Source: Fischerella sp. JS2 (GTDB lineage Bacteria > Cyanobacteriota > Cyanobacteriia > Cyanobacteriales > Nostocaceae). Taken from it: a stretch of 64,000 nucleotides of DNA. A program made the position numbers and the translations under genes. The first letter of the stretch is position 1. Each line of letters opens with the position of its first letter. The stretch is taken from assembly GCF_032393985.1 (NCBI RefSeq), contig NZ_CP135918.1:2294001-2358000 (forward strand), written 5' to 3'. The notes under the pieces were generated by a model. It was not told where the DNA came from and did no database searches. It saw only the letters and a list, made by a program, of their open reading frames with translations. Below, piece by piece: positions 54,862 through 62,831 of the stretch.

Positions 54862-55657
54862 CACCTTGGCTTATACTAATCGTTTGTGTTGGTTGCCACC
54901 AGAACAAAAACTGCTATTTGCTAGTATCCTACTAATCATTGCTGCCTTTGGTCATCCGTTTATACAAATTATGATCGCTCTTTGGATGAGTATTTGGACA
55001 GTAATTTATGCAGGTATTCCTGGTAAAACATATTTGAAATTGATTTACGTCGCCACTTTTTTTTGGTTGACTAGTTTGCCAGCCTTAGTTATCAATGGTA
55101 TTGAGGTATCTCATTTAAATTTAGTAGAACATGACTCAATTGTAGGATTTCTTTTTGGAAATTATTACTTATACGTTAGCCATCACGGTGCTGTACAGAG
55201 TTTGACAATTTTAACACGAGCTTTAGCTTCTCTTTGTTGTTTGTATTTCATCATTCTGACTATTCCTTTTACTGCACTCTTGCAAACTTTAAGACGTATT
55301 GGCTGTCCAGTAATAATTACTGAAATTTTATTACTGATGTATCGCTTTATTTTTGTACTGTTAGACACAGCTTCTGAATTATGGGTTGCTCAGCAAGCTA
55401 GGGGAGGATACCGGACTTTTGCTACTGGGATGAAAAGTCTAGCACTACTAATTGGACAACTACTCAAACGTACAATAGACAACTATCGTCAAGTTTCCTT
55501 GAGTTTAGAATCAAGGGGTTTTAATGGAGAATTGCGGGTTTGGCATCCCCATCGCTATCATCAATCAAAGCGATATATAATAGAGGCTATTTTTGGCTGT
55601 GCTTTATTAATAGCATTAGAATGGGGGCAAAATGCAGGAATGGTTACTAGAATTTGA
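54845..55657 (+). CDS. cbiQ: CbiQ, transmembrane coupling protein of the ECF cobalt transporter
   Basis: About 270 residues from the Met at 54845; the frame is open upstream but would lie wholly within cbiN. It has five or six helices and the two Ala-Arg-Gly-type coupling motifs (AQQARGGYRTF, SLESRGFNG) that contact the ATPase. It overlaps cbiO by 26 bases, so the pair is translationally coupled. Confidence 0.93.
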   Translation: MKIQIDTLAYTNRLCWLPPEQKLLFASILLIIAAFGHPFIQIMIALWMSIWTVIYAGIPGKTYLKLIYVATFFWLTSLPALVINGIEVSHLNLVEHDSIVGFLFGNYYLYVSHHGAVQSLTILTRALASLCCLYFIILTIPFTALLQTLRRIGCPVIITEILLLMYRFIFVLLDTASELWVAQQARGGYRTFATGMKSLALLIGQLLKRTIDNYRQVSLSLESRGFNGELRVWHPHRYHQSKRYIIEAIFGCALLIALEWGQNAGMVTRI

Positions 55658-56465
55658 ACAATTACATTACACCTATTCAGGAGCTAAACAAGCGGCTATT
55701 AATAATCTCAGTTTAAAAATTCCTGCTCAAAAAAAGTGTGCATTAATTGGTCAAAATGGTTGTGGAAAAACTACACTGTTTTTATTAGCGAATGGTTTAT
55801 ACAAACCAGATCAAGGAAGAATTATCTGGCAAAGTAAATCACTACAATATGACCGTAAATCTTTAGTACAATTGCGCCAAAAAGTTGGCGTGGTTTTCCA
55901 AGATCCAGAACAACAACTAGTGGCTTCTACGGTGGAAGAAGATATTTCTTATGGATTGTGTAATTTAGGTTTACCAGAGATTGAAATTCAACAGCGAGTC
56001 GAGCAAGCATTAATTGAATTTGATTTAATAGAACTTGCTCAAAGACCTGTACATCATTTAAGTTTGGGTCAAAAAAAGCGAGTGTCTATCGCAGATGTGA
56101 TGGTGTTAAAACCAAAATTGTTATTATTAGATGAACCAACAGCTTATCTAGATAGACTGCATACTCGTAAGTTGATGACGACTTTACAAAATATCCATAC
56201 GTCTGGCACAACAATAGTCATGGCAACCCATGACCTTGATTTAGTTTATCGTTGGGCAGATTGGATATTTGTGATGGATAGGGGACAGTTGGTGCTGGAA
56301 GGAAAACCCAAGGATGTATTTACTCAACGTGACATTCTTGAGGAATTACAGCTAGGAGTACCCTTAATTTGTGAAATGTTACGTGCTGTTGATGAAGTTA
56401 CTAAAGATAAAACTATTTTAGAGCAATTACAACAGCGAGTATTAAATAAATTTCTTTATTTTTAG
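55632..56465 (+). CDS. cbiO: CbiO, ATP-binding subunit of the ECF cobalt transporter
   Basis: The 277-residue ATPase has Walker A GQNGCGKTT, the Q-loop VVFQDPEQQLVAST typical of ECF ATPases, signature LSLGQKKRVSIADVMVLKP and Walker B LLLLDEPTAYLD. It acts as a homodimer under CbiQ. It is followed by a strong hairpin. Since the CbiMN/CbiQ pair at 56917 has no ATPase nearby, this one may serve both. Confidence 0.93.
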   Translation: MQEWLLEFEQLHYTYSGAKQAAINNLSLKIPAQKKCALIGQNGCGKTTLFLLANGLYKPDQGRIIWQSKSLQYDRKSLVQLRQKVGVVFQDPEQQLVASTVEEDISYGLCNLGLPEIEIQQRVEQALIEFDLIELAQRPVHHLSLGQKKRVSIADVMVLKPKLLLLDEPTAYLDRLHTRKLMTTLQNIHTSGTTIVMATHDLDLVYRWADWIFVMDRGQLVLEGKPKDVFTQRDILEELQLGVPLICEMLRAVDEVTKDKTILEQLQQRVLNKFLYF

Positions 56466-56480
56466 AAATATCTGAAAAAA

Positions 56481-56511
56481 GATCCTCGATTTCTTAAAGA
56501 AGTCGAGGATC
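56481..56511 (+). terminator. Rho-independent-type hairpin after cbiO
   Basis: The arms GATCCTCGATTTC and GAAGTCGAGGATC pair around TTAAA, 15 bases after the cbiO stop, followed by a T-containing stretch (ttttgttttc). Confidence 0.7.
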
Positions 56512-56916
56512 TGGAAGATTTTGTTTTCTCAATTTCACAACTTGTTTAGGATTGCTATGTATTTTATTATTGATATTTAAAGTGAAAAGTTATTTATTTT
56601 AATTTTTTGTTTTTTTAAATTTCTTAACTTTATTATACTTATTAAAATATAAAAATTGATATGTGTTAAACAACAAATCGTAACGCAACAAAATTTATTT
56701 ATTTTGTATGTTGTTCACTTACAAGTTTTAACAATCAAAAGTCTAAGTAAATCATTTTATACAAACTTCGGTGTCAATAACCCTGAAGTCAGAATATGAA
56801 ATCCCCCGTGAGGGCATTGCACAAGAGGAATAAATTTTGTTTTTTTATGAATTAGTTTCATGTCGTAGTTATAAAAATTACTCTGTGCAAATAAAAACAC
56901 AAACGGGAGATACCTA
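56512..56916. promoter_or_regulatory. Leader region of the second ECF operon
   Basis: About 400 bases, very AT-rich up to 56760. A structured GC-richer part follows (acttcggtgtcaataaccct with gaagt; CCCCCGTGAGGGC at 56803-56815) just before the CbiMN start. It could be a metal- or cobalamin-responsive leader; I could not fit it to a known riboswitch. Confidence 0.35.
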
Positions 56917-57840
56917 ATGCATATTCCTGATGGTTTTATTTCTCCACCAGTAGCTGCTGCTACTGGTGTGGTGAGTGTGGCTGCACTAGGTATTGCATTG
57001 ACGCGATCGCGAGATGCTTTTGGGATTAAACATGCACCTATTTTGGGTTTAACTACCGCCTTTATTTTTGCTGCCCAAATGATTAATTTTCCAGTTGCAG
57101 GCGGTACAAGTGGTCACTTATTAGGGGGAACTTTAGCAGCAATCATTCTGGGTAATCCTTGGGCTGGTACGATATGCATCGCTACGGTTTTAATTATTCA
57201 AGCTGTGTTGTTTGCTGATGGAGGAATCACAGCCTTAGGAGCGAATATTTTTAACATGGCAGTAGTAGGAGTCTGGGTAGGCTGGAGTTTAACCCAAACC
57301 CTACAGCGATTGTTTGGAGGTTACAGAAGTCGCTTACCATTAGCCGCTGGAATCGCTGCTGCTGTGAGTGTAGTTGTGGCTGCGATCACCTGTGCGATTG
57401 AGTTAGCTATTTCGGGAACAGCACCTCTGGGAATAGTTTTACCAGCCATGACTGGTGTACATATTTTGATTGGCATTGGCGAGGGTTTGATTACTGGAGG
57501 TGTGTTAGCTTACCTAGCCACAGTTCGACCAGATTTGTTACCCGGAGAACAACGTCAGTTACAAGGGTGGGTAGTACCAGTAGTGAGTATTCTTTTGATT
57601 TCTGGTTTACTTTCCTTAGTAGCCTCTGCATGGCCAGATGGTTTGGAAAGAGTTGCGGAAAACTTAGGCTTTATTAACCTCGCTGAACAGGTCAGAGTAG
57701 CAGTACCAACACCTTTAGCCGACTATAGCATAGAAGGATTGGGCCCCATCGGTACAAGTATCGCCGGAATTGTTGGTTCGATTGTTTGCTTTGCTGTTGC
57801 CTTTGGCATTGCACAAGTAGTGAAACCAAAGAATGCTTAA
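56917..57840 (+). CDS. CbiM-CbiN-type fused component of a second ECF metal transporter
   Basis: The 307-residue protein begins directly with MHIPDGFISPPVAA, so it has no leader and the metal ligand His2 is at the real N-terminus. Motifs are FPVAGGTSGHLLGG, FADGGITALGANIFNMAVVG and GIGEGLITGGVLAYL. The C-terminal extension (GWVVPVVSILLISGLLSLVASAWPDGLERVAENLGF to the last helix) is the CbiN-like PDGLE part seen in fused CbiMN/NikMN proteins. It overlaps the following cbiQ-like gene by eight bases. Metal: Co or Ni, undecided. Confidence 0.92.
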   Translation: MHIPDGFISPPVAAATGVVSVAALGIALTRSRDAFGIKHAPILGLTTAFIFAAQMINFPVAGGTSGHLLGGTLAAIILGNPWAGTICIATVLIIQAVLFADGGITALGANIFNMAVVGVWVGWSLTQTLQRLFGGYRSRLPLAAGIAAAVSVVVAAITCAIELAISGTAPLGIVLPAMTGVHILIGIGEGLITGGVLAYLATVRPDLLPGEQRQLQGWVVPVVSILLISGLLSLVASAWPDGLERVAENLGFINLAEQVRVAVPTPLADYSIEGLGPIGTSIAGIVGSIVCFAVAFGIAQVVKPKNA

Positions 57841-58483
57841 ACTATCATTACCCTTACGCTTACAGCTATCTCTGGTAGTTGTGATCGGGGCAGCTTTTTT
57901 AAAGTATGAAGCTTGGTACTGGCTAGCTGCATATGCTGCAATTGCCTTGATTTGGACTGTCTTGTTACGCGTACCTCTGCCTCAGCTGACAGGCTTGTTA
58001 GGTACAGAATTAATATTTCTGTCCTTGGTGGCTTTACCTTTGGGATGGGAACGAGCCAGTTTTCTGTTGGTTCGTTCTCTTGTTTGCTTACTCACCATGA
58101 ATAGTTTTTTGTTAACCTTACCACCACACAGTTTTGGTATTGCTCTTAAGGCTTTGCCTGTTCCGGGTGGTTTGAAGCAAAGTTTACTATTGGCTGGACA
58201 ATACCTAGAAATATTATTGGCAGAAGTACACAGAATGCAGCGTGCTGCTCAATTACGGGGTATTAATGGCCCTGGCGGATGGTTACGTTACGCTAGTGCA
58301 GCGATGATTGGGAGTTTGTATCTCCGCAGTTTAGAAAGAGCAGAACGAGTTTATGCAGCAATGGTAGTTCGTGGTTATACAGGAGAACTACCTGTAGATT
58401 CAACATTAACAACAAAAGAGCGAATGATTGTATTAGCTGCTTGTGCGATCGCTATTAGTTTAACCGTAGCTTCTTATTTGTAA
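57833..58483 (+). CDS. CbiQ-type coupling protein of the second ECF metal transporter
   Basis: The 216-residue membrane protein has about five helices and the coupling motifs AAQLRGINGP and AMVVRGYTGEL that dock on an ECF ATPase. It is shorter than the CbiQ at 54845. No ATPase gene follows; the next 630 bases hold only gene remnants, so the ATPase must come from 55632 or elsewhere. Confidence 0.9.
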   Translation: MLKLSLPLRLQLSLVVVIGAAFLKYEAWYWLAAYAAIALIWTVLLRVPLPQLTGLLGTELIFLSLVALPLGWERASFLLVRSLVCLLTMNSFLLTLPPHSFGIALKALPVPGGLKQSLLLAGQYLEILLAEVHRMQRAAQLRGINGPGGWLRYASAAMIGSLYLRSLERAERVYAAMVVRGYTGELPVDSTLTTKERMIVLAACAIAISLTVASYL

Positions 58484-58596
58484 AGGGAACAGGGAACGGG
58501 GAACAGTTAAGTAGTAACGCACCCATTTATCTCGGTGCGTTGCGCTTCGTCATAACGCACCCTACTGGACTGTTTTATCTTTAGTTATTCTCAAAC
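58484..58596. other. Gap with GTGCGTTGCGCTTCG-type repeat
   Basis: It holds the words aacgcacccatttatctcgg and gcgttgcgcttcgtcataac plus acgcaccctac, a common dispersed cyanobacterial palindromic repeat. It may terminate the second ECF operon. Confidence 0.45.
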
Positions 58597-58752
58597 CTAC
58601 TCATAATCTGTCCACATCCGGATAACTTTAACTGTTTTCTTAGATTCAACAACTTCATACACCAAGCTGTGCTGAATATTTATCCGTCGCGAGTAAGCAC
58701 CCGATAAATCACCAACTAATACCAATTCAATTAATGATTGCAACACATCCTT
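58597..58752 (-). pseudogene. Txe/YoeB-type toxin remnant, C-terminal half
   Basis: On the minus strand an open frame ends at 58597 and encodes about 50 residues with the YoeB C-terminal pattern: GDLSGAYSRRINIQHSLVYEV, then VIRMWTDYE. The N-terminal half is missing: immediately upstream are two tandem copies of a palindromic 25-base repeat (58753-58802). The gene was probably broken when that repeat or other DNA entered. No antitoxin partner is recognisable. Confidence 0.7.
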
Positions 58753-58802
58753 AGTTCAAGACGCGATAAATCGCGTCAGTTCAAGACGCGATAAATCGCG
58801 TC
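58753..58802. repeat. Tandem pair of 25-base units with palindromic GACGCGATAAATCGCGTC
   Basis: Two head-to-tail identical copies, each with a perfect 18-base palindrome. They abut the broken toxin frame. Such GCGATAAATCGC palindromes are dispersed in many cyanobacterial genomes. Confidence 0.75.
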
Positions 58803-59118
58803 TCTACAATATGGTCTATTTGTCATATTCTTTTTTCAAATTGGTATAACTTTTCATATGGTGGAGGATTTTGAAAAGGGTTTTCTTGCAATATTTATAG
58901 AGATTCGACAACTTGCTCGATGAGTTGCTGTAGCTGATGTTGAGCCTCACTAACAGGAAGATTAGGCACTATAATTCTCTTTGCCAAATTAACACGGTTA
59001 TTCTAGTTTAGATTAATTGCCTCAAATCCATCAGGATAAAAATTCAAAAGTGCGATCGCACCACTTCACCCAACAGCATATTCCGTGGGCGATCGCATCC
59101 AAGCTGAATGAAGGTTTG
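58803..59118. other. Intergenic region with a second possible remnant
   Basis: On the minus strand a short open frame ending at 58895 encodes KRIIVPNLPVSEAQHQLQQL and a few more residues, without a proper start. It looks like the tail of a lost gene but I cannot name it. GCGATCGC sites occur at 59052 and nearby. Nothing else is seen. Confidence 0.3.
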
Positions 59119-59346
59119 CTACTCCTGATGATCCTCTTCGTCGATATAAAACATATCGCCTAGCGACACATTAAATAACTTGCAAATCTTAATTACCGTT
59201 TGATTATCCAAGCGACTGAAGCGATTATGGTATAACCTACCGATAATTGTTGGACTCAACCCAGTTCGTGCTGCAACTTCTTGCTGAGTTAAATCCTGAT
59301 TATCCATATAATCTCGTAACTTACATTTTACATCCATAATTTTCAC
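59119..59346 (-). CDS. Small XRE-family (Cro/CI-type) transcriptional regulator
   Basis: The 75-residue protein is almost entirely a helix-turn-helix (LRDYMDNQDLTQQEVAARTGLSPTIIGRLYHNRF), followed by ICKLFNVSLGDMFYIDEE. This is the single-domain XRE type often found with toxin-antitoxin or phage genes. A nearby toxin remnant (58597) may be its former partner, but YoeB antitoxins are usually of another fold, so the link is weak. Confidence 0.85.
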   Translation of the reverse strand: MKIMDVKCKLRDYMDNQDLTQQEVAARTGLSPTIIGRLYHNRFSRLDNQTVIKICKLFNVSLGDMFYIDEEDHQE

Positions 59347-59519
59347 TCTACTCTACACCATATTATTTTTATAACTAGCTACCAATAATTATATAGAATA
59401 TAGTTGACAGCTAGCTAGAAAGCTGTTTATTATAAACATAGAGAAAGCGGTTCCACACTCGAAAGTCAAACCGCTTCTCTACCCACAATATTTATGACAA
59501 TATTCTGGAGACTTAGATC

Positions 59520-59741
59520 ATGCCACAAAACCTACTCCTTTGCCAAACATCAACTAGAGGCTGGTTAAATTTAGCATACGCTCGTCAAATTCATGTTCGC
59601 CCAGTTTATCAAAACATCTCCAACGAACAACCTGCCTGTTTCATTACTTGGAGTAACGGCGACAAAGAAACTTTTGTTGGTAAAGATGCCAAAGCAATAG
59701 CCCAAACCTGGCACAATTATCTAAATTCTACAAAAACCTGA
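59520..59741 (+). CDS. Small hypothetical protein, 73 residues
   Basis: The start at 59520 follows GGAG at 59507-59510. The compact soluble sequence (GWLNLAYARQIHVRP, CFITWSNGDKETFVGKDAKAIAQTWHNYL) suggests a short beta-rich fold. I recall similar small proteins in cyanobacteria but no function. It is a lone gene. Confidence 0.55.
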   Translation: MPQNLLLCQTSTRGWLNLAYARQIHVRPVYQNISNEQPACFITWSNGDKETFVGKDAKAIAQTWHNYLNSTKT

Positions 59742-59804
59742 TTCCTATTAAATTTATTCAAAGGGCGTACAAACGTACACCCTTTCCGATTTACTTATAT
59801 CAAA

Positions 59805-60923
59805 TCAATCAGCCACAGGGGGATATAAGCGATCGCCCGTAGCAGTATCAAACACAAATAACTTACTCAAATCAATATCTAACATCAAGCGATCGCCTGG
59901 ACGAGGATGCACATCTGCACCCGCCTGCACATTCACCAGCACCCCCGAACCAGGTAAAACAGCACGAATCAAAGTTTCCCTTCCCAGAGGTTCCACCACC
60001 TTCACCTCCACTACCAACTCTGCCAACTCTTCTTCGCGTCCTTCGCGTCTTCGCGGTTCATTAATACTAATACTCTCCGGTCTCACACCCAAATCAAACC
60101 CCTGTCCTTCCCGCAGATGCAACTTCCCCTGCATTTCCCTACTCACAGGTAACACCTGCCCATCTACATCAAAACCCCCAGCCACATACTTAGTAGGTAA
60201 AATATTCATCGGTGGACTACCCACAAAAGTTGCCACCATCCGATTAGCAGGTTTGGCATAAATTTCTTGCGGTTCACCAATTTGCTGAATTCTGCCCCGA
60301 TTCAGCACCACAATCTGATCAGCTAAAGTCATCGCCTCAACTTGATCGTGAGTCACATAGACCGTAGTAATACCCAAATTTTGATGTAACTGTTTTAACT
60401 CCGCCCGCGTATCATCTCGTAATTGGGCATCTAAATTTGATAAAGGTTCATCTAATAAAAATACCTGTGGTTGACGGGCGATCGCTCTTCCTAATGCTAC
60501 CCGTTGCTGCTGTCCCCCGGAAAGTTGTTTGGGTTTACGTTCCAACAAGTGTTCCAACGCCAGCGATCGCGCCACCGTCATCACTCTTTCTTGCACAATC
60601 TTCGGATCAACTTTGCGCATCCGTAACCCAAAGGCAATATTTTCTGCCACCGTCATGTGCGGGTACAAGGCATAATTCTGGAACACCATCGCCACATCTC
60701 GTTGTCTGGCAGGGACATTGTTCATCAGCTTATCCCCAATGTAAAGTTTGCCAGACGTGGCAGTTTCCAAACCAGCAATCGTTCGTAAAATCGTAGACTT
60801 ACCACAACCCGAAGGTCCTACCAAAACCCAAAATTCCCCATCGGGGATATTAAAGGTAATATCTTCTATGGCAGTGACATTATTAAATTTACGCTTAATG
60901 CTTTCGAGACTAACGCTAGCCAT
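59805..60923 (-). CDS. ABC transporter ATP-binding protein, MalK/UgpC type
   Basis: The 372-residue ATPase has Walker A GPSGCGKST, Q-loop VFQNYALYPHMTV, signature LSGGQQQRVALGRAI, Walker B VFLLDEPLSNLDAQLR and switch His in VTHDQVEAM. The C-terminal regulatory TOBE domain covers residues ~240-370 (DLGVRPESISI, LGRETLIRAVLPGSG). This is the shared ATPase type of sugar, glycerol-phosphate and polyol importers, often encoded away from the permeases, as here. The codons for EPRRREGREEELA come from a small GCGAAG-type repeat. Confidence 0.92.
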   Translation of the reverse strand: MASVSLESIKRKFNNVTAIEDITFNIPDGEFWVLVGPSGCGKSTILRTIAGLETATSGKLYIGDKLMNNVPARQRDVAMVFQNYALYPHMTVAENIAFGLRMRKVDPKIVQERVMTVARSLALEHLLERKPKQLSGGQQQRVALGRAIARQPQVFLLDEPLSNLDAQLRDDTRAELKQLHQNLGITTVYVTHDQVEAMTLADQIVVLNRGRIQQIGEPQEIYAKPANRMVATFVGSPPMNILPTKYVAGGFDVDGQVLPVSREMQGKLHLREGQGFDLGVRPESISINEPRRREGREEELAELVVEVKVVEPLGRETLIRAVLPGSGVLVNVQAGADVHPRPGDRLMLDIDLSKLFVFDTATGDRLYPPVAD

Positions 60924-61009
60924 TGTTCGGTTGTGGAATTGAATTCTTAAATGAATCTGGCGAGGTGCGATCGCATTTTAACGTGAAAAACCAAAAACTT
61001 TGCGATCGC

Positions 61010-61654
61010 CTATTGTCTTGAATCAGCAATTAGCTGTTTGACCCAGGTACGGAAAGCCTTAGTAGTAGCATTTTCTCCGTCTTTCCTAGTTTTTTGCAGA
61101 AACTGGGGAATTTCTTTGACGGGTATGGGAGCAAATGTGGGGCTATATTGAACTTCTGAGTACTGACCCTCATTGAGTATGTAAACTCGCAACACACTGC
61201 CGTTGAACCGCCAAAACTCGGGTACACCAATAGCCGCGTAAATTTTTGTTTTGTCTACTTTTGGTTTAGAGTATTCAACTTCTAGCACTAAGTCTGGTGA
61301 TGGATCAATTGCTAAGTCTATGTTTTCTTTGTCTCTAACTAAAAACTCGTGTTGGATGTAGTAGCTGCTATCAGGTTCTCCTCCTCGTTCTACATCATCC
61401 CGTGTCAAGGTCAATGAACCAACACTTTTTACTTCTAAACCTAATTCCTCACACAACACAATCACAAATCTTTCTATGAGGCGGTTTGAGTTTTCGTGTG
61501 GCATCAATGGAGTCATGATTTCTAATATTCTATTGTCATAAGCTAGCCTGGTATTTCGTTCGTCGCCCATGTCGGCTAGTATGGCTTTAAATGTTTGCCA
61601 GCTGATATTTTCTAGTAAAGTTCTGGTTTCTGCCAGTGGTGCTGTTGTTACCAT
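61010..61654 (-). CDS. Uma2 family (DUF820) putative endonuclease
   Basis: The 214-residue protein has the PD-(D/E)XK-like layout of Uma2 proteins: EIMTPLMPHENSNRLIERFV, then PDSSYYI, DLAIDPSPDLVLEVEYSKPKVDKTKIYAAIGVPEFWRF. The acid-and-Lys set (D...EVE...K) is intact. The family is greatly expanded in cyanobacteria and of unproven function. It is followed by GCGATCGC-containing spacer and the ABC ATPase gene. Confidence 0.92.
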   Translation of the reverse strand: MVTTAPLAETRTLLENISWQTFKAILADMGDERNTRLAYDNRILEIMTPLMPHENSNRLIERFVIVLCEELGLEVKSVGSLTLTRDDVERGGEPDSSYYIQHEFLVRDKENIDLAIDPSPDLVLEVEYSKPKVDKTKIYAAIGVPEFWRFNGSVLRVYILNEGQYSEVQYSPTFAPIPVKEIPQFLQKTRKDGENATTKAFRTWVKQLIADSRQ

Positions 61655-61684
61655 GACAAGTGTCCTCCTATTGCGAGAGTCAAT

Positions 61685-62398
61685 CTAACTCCAAGCCGGA
61701 TGAGCAAATATAGATGCAATCACTCGCACTCCTCGCAGTTGATTAGAAAGGGGTAAATGACCTTTAGGGGCGCTTAAATCCCAAGTAAATTCTTGAGGAT
61801 AACGTGTCCAGTTATTACCTTTTTTCCAACCAATTTTTACCCAAAGATTATCCCAATTTTTCCCCAAACCCAACCAAATTTCTCGCTGTACCGAATAACC
61901 AAATTTCCCTTCGGAGTGGACTAACCACAACTTGTTAATTGTTTGTAAATCTGTAACTGGAAAATTTTCTACTTCGGTAAAATAAAGCCACTTCCGTTTA
62001 ATCGCCTCTGCACCCGCAATTTCACACAATTTTTGCAGAGTCATGCGGTCAGCAGCCTGGAAATCTTGGGTTGCCAACAGATGTTGTAAGGAACTGTAAT
62101 CAATGCCGCAGTCTGATTTTAAAGGTACAATTCCCTGAGGAAAATGGGTTTGGAGAAATTCTTTAATTTGAGGCGAATCAGAGTTATACAGCACTTGATA
62201 AGCTTTACCATCAACCCAAGTTGCGGGAGTGTCACGACGTTCCATTAAAAATTCCATCAGGACATCAAATCCGTTGTTACCCAGGTTAGCTAGCTGCGGG
62301 ATCGTTTGTTGTTGGACTTGCAAAGACCCAGCAATTAACTGGCCCCGTAAGGATTCAATGTCAGAAGATGTGCCTGATACAATCATTGGGTCTGTCAT
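61685..62398 (-). CDS. GUN4 domain-containing protein
   Basis: The 237-residue protein has an N-terminal helical bundle (residues ~10-85, LRGQLIAGSLQVQQQTIPQLANLG) and the GUN4 core (~95-225): YSSLQHLLATQDFQAADRMTLQKLCE, FPVTDLQTINKLWLVHSEGKFGYSVQREIW, then GVRVIASIFAHPAW. GUN4 binds porphyrins and stimulates Mg-chelatase. This two-part layout matches the chlorophyll-pathway type, though cyanobacteria also have several GUN4 paralogs with kinase or other fusions. Confidence 0.92.
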   Translation of the reverse strand: MTDPMIVSGTSSDIESLRGQLIAGSLQVQQQTIPQLANLGNNGFDVLMEFLMERRDTPATWVDGKAYQVLYNSDSPQIKEFLQTHFPQGIVPLKSDCGIDYSSLQHLLATQDFQAADRMTLQKLCEIAGAEAIKRKWLYFTEVENFPVTDLQTINKLWLVHSEGKFGYSVQREIWLGLGKNWDNLWVKIGWKKGNNWTRYPQEFTWDLSAPKGHLPLSNQLRGVRVIASIFAHPAWS

Positions 62399-62831
62399 GC
62401 CATTACTCAGAAAATGCGATTGGTGGACAAGTGTTAGCTATAAAATTTTGTGGATGGGAAAGCATTAGTAGCGTAGAGTAGTTTACAGGAAATTGCTCCC
62501 AAAGCCTACTCATTATATATCTGTATTATCATTCGATATGTTAGTCGCTGTATTACCTAACGATTTGATCAGCTCTGTGCAAAATATTTCGTTTTGGTTC
62601 TGCCTACAGCTTGACCGTGGAATTTTAACTCTTTCTGCGAGAAGTCCCCAGGTTCCGTAAACTACACCTGGGGATGAAAGCAGGGTAACGACGAAACCAC
62701 CTCCAAACTATATCAACCTGTGGTTGATTTGTGAGTGGGGTGGTTGAGGAGTTGCCAAATATTTTATCTTCATGCTTTACTGAGAAATATATTTTGTAGT
62801 AAAATTAGCAAATCAAGTAGGTTCGATTTGA
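62399..62831. other. Intergenic region and probable left end of the TnpB element
   Basis: The hairpin CCCCAGG...CCTGGGG at 62646-62673 lies 160 bases before tnpB and may be the left-end structure of an IS200/IS605-type element. No TnpA gene is present. The rest is AT-rich. Confidence 0.4.

Noticed and set aside
56760-56916. Cobalamin or NiCo riboswitch before the second ECF operon
   Set aside because: The structured stretch shows a hairpin, but I could not find the conserved boxes of either riboswitch class.
58895-59000. Antitoxin partner for the YoeB remnant
   Set aside because: The short frame lacks a start and shows no antitoxin signature, and it lies on the wrong side for a normal operon order to be certain.
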